From the NCBI RefSeq assembly GCF_022179185.1, contig NZ_BPQJ01000012.1, positions 62,001 through 126,000 on the forward strand: DNA of 64,000 nt. Reading direction: 5' to 3'. How positions within the stretch are numbered: the stretch's first letter is position 1; each line of letters begins with the position of its first letter. The notes below the pieces were generated by a model, which had not been told where the DNA came from, did no database searches, and worked only from the letters and a program-made list of their open reading frames with translations. This document shows positions 22,188 through 33,243 of this stretch, piece by piece. The DNA comes from Methylobacterium frigidaeris (GTDB lineage Bacteria > Pseudomonadota > Alphaproteobacteria > Rhizobiales > Beijerinckiaceae). Both the position numbers and the translations under genes were made by a program.

Positions 22188-23216
22188 CTACTGCGTCCCG
22201 CCCTTGGCTTCCTTCTGGAATTCCTCGATGACGTCCTTGCCGACCCGCTTCGCCATGTCGGCGGTGACCGGCTCCAAGGCCGCCTTCCAGGCCGCCTTCT
22301 CCTCGGAGGTGAGCGTGATGAAGGTGGTCTTGCCCGACTTCTTCATCTCCTCGAGGGCGTCGGCATTGTCCTTGTCGGCGACCTCGTTGGCGTAGGCCGT
22401 CGCCTCCTTCATTGCCTTGTCGAGCTCGGTCCGGACGTCGGCCGGCAGGCCGTCCCAGAACTTCTTGTTGGTGATCACCGCGTAGCCGATGTAGCCGTGA
22501 TCCGAGAGGGTAATATACTTCTGCACCTCGTGGTGCTTCTGGGTGAACATATTCGAGGGCGTGTTCTCCGAACCGTCGACCACGCCGGTCTGCATGCCCT
22601 GATAGACCTCCGAGAAGGCCATCACCTGCGGGATCGCGCCGAGCGCGCGGAACTCCGCCTCCAGCACCTTCGAGGACTGGATCCGCATCTTCAGCCCGCG
22701 AAAGTCGGCCGGCATCCGCAGCGGCTTGTTGGCGCTCATCACCTTGAAGCCGTTGTCCCAGTAGGCCAGCCCGGTGATGCCCTTCGATTGCAGCTTGTCG
22801 AACAGGCGCTTGCCGAGCGCCCCGTCGGTGACCCGGCGCAGGGCCGCCTTGTCGGGCAGGATGTAAGGCAGATCGAAGACCTCGAACTCCTTGGCGCCGA
22901 GCGGCCCGAACTTCGCCAGCGACGGCGCCAGCATCTGCACGGCGCCGAGCTGCAGCGCCTCGACCTCCTCCTTGTCCTTGAACAGCTGCGAGTTCGGGTA
23001 GACCTCGACCTTCACCTTGCCGTTCGTGTACTTCTCCGCCAGCTCCTTGAACTTGTCGGCGCCGCGGCCCTTCGGCGTGTCGGGCGCGACGACGTGGCTG
23101 AACTTGATCAGGATCGGCGCCTGGGCGAGCGCGGCACCCGACAGGAGAAGCAGGGCGGTGCCGGCCGCGAGGACGCGGCGGGTGAGCCCCCGAGCGGGGC
23201 GGGACGACTGCGTCAT
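22188..23216 (-). CDS. TRAP transporter solute-binding protein, DctP family
   Basis: A 342-residue periplasmic binding protein with an N-terminal signal peptide (LAAGTALLLLSGAALAQA). Core DctP features are present: IKFSHVVAPDTPKG, the RMPADFRGLKMRIQ segment with the carboxylate-binding arginine, and VVDGSENTPSNM. Such proteins deliver C4-dicarboxylates or related organic acids to DctQ/DctM permeases. No dctQ or dctM is adjacent, so it is an orphan or works with a distant permease. The dctABD genes lie 5-10 kb away. Two stem-loops follow it. Confidence 0.92.
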   Translation of the reverse strand: MTQSSRPARGLTRRVLAAGTALLLLSGAALAQAPILIKFSHVVAPDTPKGRGADKFKELAEKYTNGKVKVEVYPNSQLFKDKEEVEALQLGAVQMLAPSLAKFGPLGAKEFEVFDLPYILPDKAALRRVTDGALGKRLFDKLQSKGITGLAYWDNGFKVMSANKPLRMPADFRGLKMRIQSSKVLEAEFRALGAIPQVMAFSEVYQGMQTGVVDGSENTPSNMFTQKHHEVQKYITLSDHGYIGYAVITNKKFWDGLPADVRTELDKAMKEATAYANEVADKDNADALEEMKKSGKTTFITLTSEEKAAWKAALEPVTADMAKRVGKDVIEEFQKEAKGGTQ

Positions 23217-23292
23217 GGCGTTTCCTCGTCGTTGTCGGTTCGTTGGGAGCGAACCTGACAGTTCGGCCCGGCCCCCGCAATGCGCCGATCGC

Positions 23293-24171
23293 CTAACCCG
23301 CGGCCGCGTCGGACTCCAAGATTGCCTCGGCCTCCAAGATTGCTTCGCCCTCCATGTGGACCGCGCCGTCCACCGCCGTCCAGGCCCGGAACCCCTCGCC
23401 CTCGCGCCGTCCCGCCACCGCGAAGCGCGATCCGGCGATCATCGGCGCGACGCCGCGGTAGCGGAACCGCGCCGGCACCCGGCCGAGGCGGGCGGCGGCC
23501 AGGTTGAGGAGCAGGCTCGCCTGCATCGGCCCGTGGACCACCAGGCCGGCATAGCCCTCGACCTGCGTGGCGTAGGGGTGATCGTAGTGGAAGCGGTGAC
23601 CGTTGAAGGTCATCGCCGAGTAGCGAAACAGCAGCACGGAATTGGCTTCGACCGACCAGGCGGCCTCGTCCTCGGCGGGAACGGGCTTGGGAGGCGGCGC
23701 GGCATCCCCCGGCCGGCTCGCCTCGCGGTAGACGATGTCCTGCCGGTCGCGGATCGCCGGGCCGCGCTCCGTCTCGTACTCGTGACGCACGGTGACGAAG
23801 CACAGCGTGCCGGTTCGCCCGGTCTTCACCGCCACGTCCGCCACGGTCTCGCGCCGCACCACCCGATCGCCGATCCGCAGGGGCGCCAGAGTCTCGACCT
23901 CGCCGCCGGCCCACATCCGCCGCGGCAACGGCACCGGCGGCAGGAACCCGCCCTTCGCGGCGTGGCCGTCGGGCCCGAGCGCGTCGGCAGCCGGGGTCTC
24001 GGGGCCGAGGCACCAGTGCAGGGCGAGGGGCGCTTCGCCCTCCGCCACCGGCGCGAGATTGGGGGCCAGCGTGGCCCGGTACTCGGCCACGAGGCGCGGC
24101 GTCACGAAGTCCTCGACCTCCCGGGTGCGGCCGATCCAGCCGCGCAGGTGGTCGATGTCGATCTCGGGCAT
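23293..24171 (-). CDS. HTD2/FAS1-like acyl-CoA dehydratase (mesaconyl-CoA hydratase type)
   Basis: A 292-residue protein with two hot-dog halves, as in HTD2-type and mesaconyl-C4-CoA hydratases. The N-terminal half includes WIGRTREVEDFVTPRLV and LHWCLG. The C-terminal half has the catalytic-type segment FNGHRFHYDHPYATQVEGYAGLVVHGPMQ (in two pieces). It hydrates or dehydrates a branched or short acyl-CoA in the cytoplasm; the exact substrate is not readable. It stands 76 bases upstream of dctP on the same strand and may be co-expressed with that uptake component. Confidence 0.82.
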   Translation of the reverse strand: MPEIDIDHLRGWIGRTREVEDFVTPRLVAEYRATLAPNLAPVAEGEAPLALHWCLGPETPAADALGPDGHAAKGGFLPPVPLPRRMWAGGEVETLAPLRIGDRVVRRETVADVAVKTGRTGTLCFVTVRHEYETERGPAIRDRQDIVYREASRPGDAAPPPKPVPAEDEAAWSVEANSVLLFRYSAMTFNGHRFHYDHPYATQVEGYAGLVVHGPMQASLLLNLAAARLGRVPARFRYRGVAPMIAGSRFAVAGRREGEGFRAWTAVDGAVHMEGEAILEAEAILESDAAAG

Positions 24172-24315
24172 CAGCGTTTCCTGTCCTCCGGCCGCGTCAT
24201 GCCGGGCCGTTCCGCTCTATATCGGCCCGTCTTCGCGCCTGCACACCTGCGGCCTGGACCGCATCGCGGCCGGGTGCTTAACTCCCTGTCAACAAAGACA
24301 GGGTGGAGACGTCAC

Positions 24316-26343
24316 GTGGCTGCGCAGCACAGGTGCATCGCGATCGTCGGTCCGTTCCAGAGCGGCAAGACCGCCCTGCTCGAGGCCATCCTTCATCGCA
24401 CCGGCGCGATCGACCGGCCCGGGCGCGCCGGCTCCCGGGTCGGCGACACCTCGCCGGAGGCGCGGGCGCACGGCATGAGCGTCGAGCCCGCCTTCGCCAC
24501 GGCGCGCTTCCTGGATGAGGGCTTCACCTTCATCGATTGCCCCGGCTCGATCGAGTTCGCGCACGACCTGCGGGCGGTGCTGCCGGCATGCGACGCCGCG
24601 ATCGTGGTCTGCGAGGCCGACGAGCGCAAGCTGCCCGCCCTGGAGCTGACCTTGCGCGAGCTGGAAGCCGCCGGGATCCCGCGCCTTCTGTTCATCAACA
24701 AGGCCGAGACCGCGCCGGGCTCCCTGCGCGACGCCCTGGCGCTGCTGCAACCCGCCTCCCGGGTGCCGCTGCTGATGCGCCAGATCCCCCTGATCGAGGG
24801 CGAGGCGGCGGTCGGCTTCATCGATCTCGCACTGGAGCGCGCCTTCATCTGGCGCGAGCAGGCGCCGAGCGAGGTCGTGGCCCTGCCCGACGGCGAGCTG
24901 CCGCGGGAGAAGGCCGAGCGCTACACGATGCTGGAACGCCTCGCCGATCACGACGACGCGCTCATGGAGGACCTGATCGCCGAGGTCGAGCCGGAGCGGG
25001 ACCGGATCTTCGCCGATCTCGCGAGCGAGCTGCGCCAGGGCCAGGTGGTCTCGGTGCTGTTCGGCTCGGCCGAGCACGGCCACGGCATCACCCGCCTGCT
25101 GAAGGCGGTCCGGCACGAGGCGCCTGGCCTGTCCGAGACCCGCGCGCGCCTCGGCGTCGCGGAGGAGGGCGCGCCGCTCGTCCAGGTGATGAAGACCCTG
25201 CATACCGGCTTCGGCGGCAAGCTCTCGGTCGGCCGGGTGCTGCGCGGCGCGGTCCGCGAGGGCGACGCGGTGACGGGTTCCGGCGGCGCCGCCCGGGTGG
25301 CGGGCTTGACCCAGCTCGCGGGTGCAGCCGGCAGCCGCGTGCCGGAGGCGCAGGAGGGAGAGGTCGCAGGGCTCGCCAAGCTCGATCCGATCGCCACCGC
25401 CGAGACGCTGACGACCGGGGCCGAGGCGCCGGCGGCCCTGGTCCACCTGCCGCCGCCCGAGCCGGTCCACGCCCTGGCGCTCCGGGTGCGCGACCGCAAG
25501 GACGACGTGCGCCTCTCGGCGGCGCTGACCAAGCTCGCCGACGAGGATCCGGCGCTGCTCGTCGAGCACCGCGCCGAGCTCGGCGACCTGCGCCTCTCCG
25601 GCCAGGGCGAGATGCACCTGCGGGTCGCGGTGGAACGCCTCGCCTCGCGCTTCGGCATCGGGGTCGAGACCGAGCGGGCGCGGATCGCCTATCGCGAGAC
25701 GATCCGCGGTCCCGCCGAGGCGCGGGCGCGGCACAAGAAGCAGACCGGCGGCCACGGCCAGTTCGCCGACGTCGCGCTCGCCGTCCGGCCCCTGCCGCGG
25801 GGCGAGGGATTTCTGTTCGAGGACGAGGTGGTGGGCGGCGCGGTGCCGCGCCAGTACATCGCCTCGGTCGAGGCCGGCGCCCGGGCCTTCACCACGAAGG
25901 GCCCGCTCGGCTTTCCCGTGGTCGACATCGCCGTGACCCTGAAGGACGGGGCGGCGCACGCGGTCGATTCGTCGGATGCCGCCTTCCAGGCCGCTACGCG
26001 CCTGGCCATGGAGGACGCCCTGGCGAAGGCCGGGCCGGTGCTGCTCGAACCGATCCTGGCGGTCTCGATGGCAGTGCCGAGCGGCGCCACCGCGCGGGCC
26101 ACCGGCCTCGTCACCGCCCGACGCGGCCAGATCCTCGGCTTCGACGCGCGGCCCGGCTGGTCCGGCTGGGACGTGGTCGAGGCCCTGATCCCCGAGGCCG
26201 AAATGACCGACCTGATCGTCGAGCTGCGCTCGGCCACCGCCGGGGTCGGCACCTTCACCACCCGTTTCGACCATCGGGCGGAGCTGACGGGACGTGCCGC
26301 CGAGGCGGTGCTGGCGCGCCAGCCGGTGCGCAAGGCGGGGTGA
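24316..26343 (+). CDS. EF-G-like translational GTPase paralogue (EF-G2 type)
   Basis: A 675-residue protein with the EF-G domain plan: a G domain, a beta-barrel domain II, and domains III-V (GQGEMHLRVAVERLA, KKQTGGHGQFADV, ALIPEAEMTDLI). Start is GTG at 24316 with GGTGGAG upstream; longer frames are artefacts. The GTPase motifs are divergent: G1 is GPFQSGKT (residues 12-19), switch I has HGMSVEPAF where EF-G has RGITI, G3 is DCPG and G4 is NKAE instead of NKxD. It is thus a paralogue rather than the main EF-G. Ribosome-linked or GTP-independent roles are possible. Confidence 0.85.
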   Translation: MAAQHRCIAIVGPFQSGKTALLEAILHRTGAIDRPGRAGSRVGDTSPEARAHGMSVEPAFATARFLDEGFTFIDCPGSIEFAHDLRAVLPACDAAIVVCEADERKLPALELTLRELEAAGIPRLLFINKAETAPGSLRDALALLQPASRVPLLMRQIPLIEGEAAVGFIDLALERAFIWREQAPSEVVALPDGELPREKAERYTMLERLADHDDALMEDLIAEVEPERDRIFADLASELRQGQVVSVLFGSAEHGHGITRLLKAVRHEAPGLSETRARLGVAEEGAPLVQVMKTLHTGFGGKLSVGRVLRGAVREGDAVTGSGGAARVAGLTQLAGAAGSRVPEAQEGEVAGLAKLDPIATAETLTTGAEAPAALVHLPPPEPVHALALRVRDRKDDVRLSAALTKLADEDPALLVEHRAELGDLRLSGQGEMHLRVAVERLASRFGIGVETERARIAYRETIRGPAEARARHKKQTGGHGQFADVALAVRPLPRGEGFLFEDEVVGGAVPRQYIASVEAGARAFTTKGPLGFPVVDIAVTLKDGAAHAVDSSDAAFQAATRLAMEDALAKAGPVLLEPILAVSMAVPSGATARATGLVTARRGQILGFDARPGWSGWDVVEALIPEAEMTDLIVELRSATAGVGTFTTRFDHRAELTGRAAEAVLARQPVRKAG

Positions 26344-26350
26344 GGGCGCT

Positions 26351-27331
26351 CTACACCACGTGGTCCGGCGCCAGCGCGCAGGCCGGACCACCGGCCAGCT
26401 CCACCTGGAGCGTCACGTGGGCGATGCCGAAGCGCTGGCGCAGAGCAGCGGCGCATTCATGCAGGAAGGCGTTGCCGGGATGGCCCTCCGGCATCACCAG
26501 ATGGGCGGTGAGCGCGGTCTCGGTGGTGCTCATCGGCCAGACGTGGAGGTCGTGCACCTCCGCCACGCCTGGCCGCTCGGCGAGGCAGCGGCGCACGTCG
26601 GCCGGGTCGATGCCCGGGGGCACGGCGTCCAGCGACAGCACGACGCTGTCGCGCAGGAGTCCCCAGGTGCCGGCGACGATCACCGCCACGATGACGAGGC
26701 TCGTCACCGGGTCGACCCAGGTCCAGCCGGTCCACAGGATGACGAGGCCAGCCACGACGACGCCCGCCGAGACCGCGGCATCCGCCAGCATGTGCAGGTA
26801 GGCACCACGCACGTTGAGGTCACCCTTGCGGCCGGAGGCGAACAGCCAGGCGGTGACGCCGTTCACCGCGATGCCGATGAGCGCCACGATCGTGACGGTG
26901 AGCCCCGGGACCGGCGCCGGTTCGCTGAATCGCTGCACCGCCTCCCAGGCGATGGCGCCGACCGCGACCAGCAGGAACACCGCGTTGAACAAAGCTGCCA
27001 GGATCGACGACGAGCGCAGCCCGTAGGTGAACCGCGCCGTCGGCTGGCGCCGGCCGAGCGTCGCCGCCGCCCAGGCGACGACGAGGCCGAGCACGTCCGA
27101 GAGGTTGTGGCCGGCATCGGCGAGGAGGGCCACGGAGTCGGTCAGGACGCCGTAGACGCCCTCGATCAGCACGAAGCCGGTGTTCAGCGCGATGCCGACC
27201 GCGAAGGCGCGGCCGAAATTCGCCGGGGCGTGGACGTGGCCAGGGCCGTGGTGGTGGTGACCGTGCTCATGAGCATGGTGATCGTGCCCGTGATCGTCGT
27301 CGTCGTGCGCGTGGTCGTGGTGCTGGCCCAT
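26351..27331 (-). CDS. Cation diffusion facilitator (zinc/cobalt-type exporter)
   Basis: A 326-residue inner-membrane metal/proton antiporter of the CDF family with about six membrane segments. The His/Asp-rich N-terminus (HHDHAHDDDDHGHDHH and onward) binds metal. The transport site motif LLADAGHNLSDVLGL is in segment 2 and the matching HMLADAAVSAGVV in segment 5. A cytoplasmic C-terminal domain (VAEVHDLHVWPM) follows. The start at 27331 has a good ribosome site (AGGGAGCAGG). It is convergent with the EF-G-like gene (7-base gap). Zn, Co or Cd are the likely substrates. Confidence 0.92.
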   Translation of the reverse strand: MGQHHDHAHDDDDHGHDHHAHEHGHHHHGPGHVHAPANFGRAFAVGIALNTGFVLIEGVYGVLTDSVALLADAGHNLSDVLGLVVAWAAATLGRRQPTARFTYGLRSSSILAALFNAVFLLVAVGAIAWEAVQRFSEPAPVPGLTVTIVALIGIAVNGVTAWLFASGRKGDLNVRGAYLHMLADAAVSAGVVVAGLVILWTGWTWVDPVTSLVIVAVIVAGTWGLLRDSVVLSLDAVPPGIDPADVRRCLAERPGVAEVHDLHVWPMSTTETALTAHLVMPEGHPGNAFLHECAAALRQRFGIAHVTLQVELAGGPACALAPDHVV

Positions 27332-27435
27332 GCCTGCTCCCTGTCCCTCGCGCAGGCCCCCGGCCTGCGCGGTCAATCCGGCGCCGTAGCTTTAGGGCGA
27401 GGCCCGCGAGGGGGCGAGCCCCGCAGGCCGCAGGG

Positions 27436-28254
27436 TCAGCCCGCCGCCAGACGCAGGGCCGCCTCGGTCAACGCCCCGTCCGGCCGGATCATCTGGTCGA
27501 GCACCGTGAAATGGTCGTCGCCGGGGAGGGGCAGGAGGTCACCGGGGAGCCCGGTCCCGGCCCAGGCGGCCTGGTAAACCTGCGATTGCCGGCACAGCTC
27601 CGGCAGCTCGCTGCCGCCATACGCCACGGCGAGCGGCCCGGCCTGGCGCGGCAGGTGCCGGATCGGCGAGAGCGCCGCCACCTCGTCCTCGGTGAGGTGG
27701 AGCGCGTCGTCGAGCGCCGTGCGCCGGACCGGTGCGAGGTCGAAGATGCCGCTGACGGCCAGGCCCGCATCGACCTCGGGGCAGGCCATCGCCAGGGCCG
27801 CGAGGTGGCCGCCGGCGGACCAGCCCGACACGACGAGGCGGGGTGGGCTCGCATGCGCGCGCAGGCGGGCGAGGGCCGCCGGGATCTCGGCGGCGAGCGC
27901 CGTCATCGTCGCCTCGGGGCAGAGGGTGTAGCCGATCATCGCCACGTCGAGGCCGCGGGCGAGGGGGCCCTCGGCGAGCGCGGAGAAGCCGTGCTTGTCG
28001 TTGCGCTGCCAGTAGCCGCCATGGATGAAGGCCAGCAGCGGCGCGCCCGCCCGGCCGCAGCGGAAAAGGTCGAAACGCTGCCGCGCCCCATCGCCGTAGG
28101 GGACGTCCAGCTCGTCGGAATGCGTCTCCCGGAACGCCGCGCTGCGCTCCCGCAAGGCCGCCATGAAGGCGCTGCTGCCCGGAACCGCGCCGGAATTGTC
28201 GTAGGCCCTGCTCAGGGTCGCGCGGTCCATCCCGCGCCAGTCGCCGCCCGCCAT
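27436..28254 (-). CDS. Alpha/beta hydrolase (kynurenine formamidase/esterase-like)
   Basis: A 272-residue alpha/beta hydrolase. The oxyanion motif HGGYW, the nucleophile elbow GWSAGG and the late GDDHFTVLDQ (His) are in the right order, matching the arylformamidase/carboxylesterase group. Start MAGGDWRGMDRA is typical for that group. Cytoplasmic. The gene stands alone between the CDF exporter and dctA on the same strand. It may cleave N-formylkynurenine or a small ester; no tryptophan-degradation genes are near to decide this. Confidence 0.85.
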   Translation of the reverse strand: MAGGDWRGMDRATLSRAYDNSGAVPGSSAFMAALRERSAAFRETHSDELDVPYGDGARQRFDLFRCGRAGAPLLAFIHGGYWQRNDKHGFSALAEGPLARGLDVAMIGYTLCPEATMTALAAEIPAALARLRAHASPPRLVVSGWSAGGHLAALAMACPEVDAGLAVSGIFDLAPVRRTALDDALHLTEDEVAALSPIRHLPRQAGPLAVAYGGSELPELCRQSQVYQAAWAGTGLPGDLLPLPGDDHFTVLDQMIRPDGALTEAALRLAAG

Positions 28255-28302
28255 CGCGAATCCTCCCGAAACCAGGGCAGGACGATAACCCGGAAAACGA
28301 AA

Positions 28303-28335
28303 GGGGCGGCCCCGCGCCGCGCGCAGGGCCGCCCC
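28303..28335 (-). terminator. Terminator of dctA
   Basis: A perfect 10-bp GC stem (28303-28312 with 28326-28335), 13-base loop, 37 bases past the dctA stop. On the minus strand it is followed by TTTCGTTTT. Confidence 0.75.
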
Positions 28336-28371
28336 GTCCTTCAGCCCGGGGCCGCAGCCCCGGATCCTGTC

Positions 28372-29721
28372 TTACTCGGCGGCCTGGAGGGCCGGGACCG
28401 GGCCGGTCTCCTCGAGCGGCAGCGGGTTGCCGTCGAGGGCGGCCTTCAGGCGGTCCATGTCGACCTCACCCTCCCAGCGGGCGACCACGATGCAGGCGAC
28501 CGCGTTGCCGATGAAGTTGGTGAGGGCCCGGCACTCCGACATGAAGCGGTCGATGCCGAGGATCAGCGCCATGCCGACGACCGGCACGGAGGGGACCACC
28601 GCGAGGGTCGCCGCCAGGGTGATGAAGCCCGAGCCGGTGACGCCCGCCGCGCCCTTGGAGGAGAGCATCGCGACGAGGAGCAGCAGGGCCTGCTCGCCGT
28701 AGGTGAGGGGCGTGTCCGTCGCCTGGGCGATGAACAGGGCCGCCATGGTCATGTAGATGTTGGTGCCGTCGAGGTTGAACGAGTAGCCGGTCGGGACCAC
28801 CAGGCCGACGACGGGCTTCGAGCAGCCGGCACGCTCCATCTTCTCGAGCAGCGAGGGCAGGGCCGACTCGGAGGACGAGGTGCCGAGGACGAGCAGCAGC
28901 TCCTCCTTGATGTAGCGGATCAGCTTCACGATCGAGAAGCCGTTGTAGCGGGCGACCGCGCCGAGGACGACGAAGACGAAGATCGCGGAGGTCAGGTAGA
29001 ACGCGCCGACGAGGTAGGCGAGGTTGGCGAGCGAGGCGATGCCGTACTTGCCGATGGTGAAGGCCATCGCGCCGAAGGCGCCGATCGGAGCGACCTTCAT
29101 GATGATGTGGACGACGCCGAAGATCGCCTCGGACAGGATCTTGATGAAGTCGAGCACCGGCTTGCCGCGCTCGCCCAGGAAGGCGAGGCCGAAGCCGAAC
29201 AGCACCGAGAAGAACAGAACCTGCAGGATCTCGCCGCCCGAGAACGCCCCCACCGCCGTCGACGGGATGATGTTCATCAGGAAGTCGGTGATCGTCTGCG
29301 TCTTCGCCTTCTCGGCGTACATCGCGATCTGCTTGGGATCGAGCGACTTCGGATCGATGTGCATCCCCGCGCCCGGCTGGACGAGGTTCGCGATGATCAG
29401 GCCGACGATCAGTGCCAGCGTCGAGAAGGTGAGGAAGTAGATCAGCGCCTTGCCGCCGACCCGGCCGACCTTCTCGAGGTTGGTCATGCCGGCGATGCCG
29501 GAGACCACGGTGAGGAAGATCACCGGGGCGATGATCATCTTGACGAGCTTGATGAAGGCGTCGCCGAGCGGCTTCATGTCGGCGCCGAGCGCCGGGTAGA
29601 AGTGGCCAAGCGTGATGCCGATCGCGACCGCGACCAGGACCTGGAAATAGAGGGTCTTGTAGATCGGCTTCGGGGCCGGCGGCGCGTGCGGCGCGGTCAG
29701 CGGGGGCGGGATCGTAGCCAT
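28372..29721 (-). CDS. dctA: C4-dicarboxylate/proton symporter DctA
   Basis: A 449-residue inner-membrane carrier of the DAACS family for succinate, fumarate and malate. Typical elements are present: [16 protein letters not shown] at segment 1, the serine-rich re-entrant motif [11 protein letters not shown], and [14 protein letters not shown] plus [13 protein letters not shown] in the substrate site. Length matches the family. It is transcribed from a well-formed sigma-54 promoter and is divergent from dctB-dctD, the standard rhizobial arrangement. A terminator follows. Confidence 0.97.
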   Translation of the reverse strand: MATIPPPLTAPHAPPAPKPIYKTLYFQVLVAVAIGITLGHFYPALGADMKPLGDAFIKLVKMIIAPVIFLTVVSGIAGMTNLEKVGRVGGKALIYFLTFSTLALIVGLIIANLVQPGAGMHIDPKSLDPKQIAMYAEKAKTQTITDFLMNIIPSTAVGAFSGGEILQVLFFSVLFGFGLAFLGERGKPVLDFIKILSEAIFGVVHIIMKVAPIGAFGAMAFTIGKYGIASLANLAYLVGAFYLTSAIFVFVVLGAVARYNGFSIVKLIRYIKEELLLVLGTSSSESALPSLLEKMERAGCSKPVVGLVVPTGYSFNLDGTNIYMTMAALFIAQATDTPLTYGEQALLLLVAMLSSKGAAGVTGSGFITLAATLAVVPSVPVVGMALILGIDRFMSECRALTNFIGNAVACIVVARWEGEVDMDRLKAALDGNPLPLEETGPVPALQAAE

Positions 29722-29862
29722 CGGACGTTCTCCCTATAATGGCTCGTTGCGGGGTGGCATTTCGCGGCGGACCGCGGGACGCTCTTGGTTTTGGCCTCTC
29801 GGCGGGGTTCGATCTGGTGCAGGCCTGCCGCGCACCGGCAGGCCGCGGACGGACACACAATG

Positions 29863-29877
29863 GCAACCGGCGTGCCA
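29863..29877 (-). promoter_or_regulatory. Sigma-54 (-24/-12) promoter of dctA
   Basis: On the minus strand TGGCACG (from 29877) is followed after four bases by TTGC (29866-29863), matching the RpoN consensus TGGCAC-N5-TTGC. It faces dctA with a leader of roughly 130 bases. The segment just upstream (about 29889-29934) is very AT-rich, as expected for a bending (IHF-type) site. Confidence 0.88.
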
Positions 29878-29992
29878 GCCGGCGGAAAATCGAAATTTTT
29901 TGTTAAGTGTAGAAAAATAAAAGGGTTTTCATGACACAGGAGGAGCCGGCCCCGGAGGGCCTTCCGGCGCGCCGCAACGCGGGGCGGGATCC

Positions 29993-30010
29993 GTTCCGGA
30001 AATCCGCAAC
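29993..30010. promoter_or_regulatory. Probable DctD upstream activating site
   Basis: The core CCGGAAATCCGC (29996-30007) closely matches the rhizobial DctD-binding core GCGGAAATCCGC. It lies about 120 bases upstream of the -24 element, a normal distance for an enhancer-type activator. A weaker similar half (GCGGAAAATCG) at about 29884-29894 may be a second site. Confidence 0.65.
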
Positions 30011-30046
30011 CGCCCGGACCGGGTCCCGCAGCCCTACGGGGCGGCC

Positions 30047-31902
30047 GTGACCGGCTGGCGCGCGTGGCCGCGCTCCCCGGCCCTGCCCTGGCTCCTGAGC
30101 CTCGCACTGGTTCTGGCCGCGGCCCTCCTCGCCGGCCGCTACGCCGAGCGGGCGGCGCTCGCCGACCTCCGGCGCTCGGCCTCGGCGACGCTGGCGCTCC
30201 ATGTCGCCGCCTTCCGTACCGAGATGCAGAAGCAGGGCTCGCTGCCGCTGGCGCTGGCCAGCGACCCGGAGATCACCGCGGTGGTCGGACCCTCGCCGGA
30301 CCCGGCGCTGCTGGCCCGGGTCAACGATCGCCTCGCCGAGATCGCCCGGGCTTCGGGGGCGGCCGTCATCTACGTCATCCGCCAGGACGGCACCGCGGTC
30401 GCGGCGAGCAATGCCGGCGAGCCGGGCAGCTTCGTCGGGGCGATGTACGCCTTCCGACCCTATTTCCAGCAGGCGCTCGACGAGGGGGCGGGGCGGCAAT
30501 TCGCGCTCGGCACCGTCAGCGGCCGGCCCGGCCTCTATCTCAGCCGCCGGGTCGCTGGCCCCGGAGGACGGACCGGGGTGGTGGTCGTCAAGGTCGAGTT
30601 CGACGGCATCGAGGCCGCCTGGCGCAAGGGCAGCGAGAAGGGCGGCGAGGCCGTGATGGTCACCGATCCCCGCGGCATCGTGCTCGTGGCGAGCGAGCCG
30701 GCCTGGCGCTTCGGCACCCTGCGGCCGGTGCCGGAGGAGGAGCGTCGGCTGATCCGCGAGCGGCTCGAATTCGGTGACGCGCCCCTCAAGCCCCTGCCGC
30801 TCCACCCGGCAGGGGACGGAACCCTGCGGCGGGTCGGCAACGGGGCGGAGCCGGCGCGGCTGGCGCTCCCCCTCGACGCCGCCATCCCGGGCACGACCTG
30901 GCAGCTCCACACCCTGACCCGGGTCGGCGTGGCGGTGGCGCGCGAGCGGATCCAGGCCCAGGTCATCGCCGGCCTCGCGGTCGGCCTCGCCTGCCTCGGC
31001 CTCGCCGAGATCGTCGGGCGGCGGCGGCGCCTGCGGGCGAGCCTCGCCGAGGCGGCGGCCCGGCGCACCGAGCTGGAGGAGCGGGTGCGGGCGCGGACGC
31101 AGGCGCTCACCGAGGCCAACCGCCAGCTCAAGGCCGAGATCGCCGAGCGGCAGCGGGCGGAAGCCGAGCGCCAGCGCCTCGGGCGCGAACTCGCCCATGC
31201 CGGCCGCCTGGCGGCCCTCGGCCAGTTCGCCGCCAGCATGGCGCACGAGATCAACCAGCCGCTCGCCGCGATCCGCTCCTACGCCGACAATGCCGGCATC
31301 CTGATCCAGCGCGAGCGATTCCCCGAGGCGACCGAGAACCTCGCTGCCGTCGGCCGCCTGACTGAGCGCATCGCCGGCCTGACCCGTCAGCTCAAGGGCT
31401 TCGCCCGCAAGGCCTCGGGGCGGCGCGACCCCGTGGCGCTCGCGGGCGTGGTGCGGGCGAGCCTCGAGGTGGTGGAGGGGCGGCTCGACGGCATCGACCT
31501 CGCCCTCGCACTGCCCGAACCCTCGCCTTATGTCCTAGGGGACGGGCCGCGGCTGGAGCAGGTCGTGGTCAACCTGGTGCAGAACGCCCTCGACGCCGTC
31601 GCGGGCGTGAACGAGCCACGCATCGCCATGACGGTGCGGGTCATGGGAGAGCGCGCGGTGCTGGAGGTGGGCGACAATGGCGGCGGGCTGCCCGAGGGGG
31701 GCGCCCAGGTGTTCGACGCGTTCTTCACCACCAAGGCCAGCGGTCTCGGCCTCGGCCTGGCGATCTCGCGCGGCATCGTCGAGGATTACGGCGGCACACT
31801 CTCGGCCGGCGCCTCGCCCGAGGGCGGCGCCCTGTTCCGGGTCGAGCTGCCGCTGGCGCCCGCAGCGGCGCAGGGAGCCGATGCAGTCCCCGGAGCCGCC
31901 GC

Positions 31903-31906
<4 letters not shown>
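30047..31906 (+). CDS. dctB: C4-dicarboxylate sensor histidine kinase DctB
   Basis: A 619-residue membrane sensor. One membrane segment (about 12-32) and a second (about 305-325) enclose a periplasmic sensing domain of the double-PAS type (VIYVIRQDGTAVAASN, YLSRRV). A coiled coil (residues 340-385) leads to the H-box MAHEINQPLAAI with H400. The kinase core has the N-box NLVQNALDAV and the GLGLGLAI motif. Start is GTG at 30047. It overlaps dctD by ATGA, so the pair is translationally coupled. It senses dicarboxylates and phosphorylates DctD. Confidence 0.95.

Positions 31907-33233
<1,327 letters not shown>

Positions 33234-33243
<10 letters not shown>

Noticed and set aside
23017..24315. N-terminal extension of the EF-G-like protein
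   Set aside because: It overlaps the dehydratase gene on the other strand and has no EF-G similarity; the GTG at 24316 with GGTGGAG upstream is the proper start.
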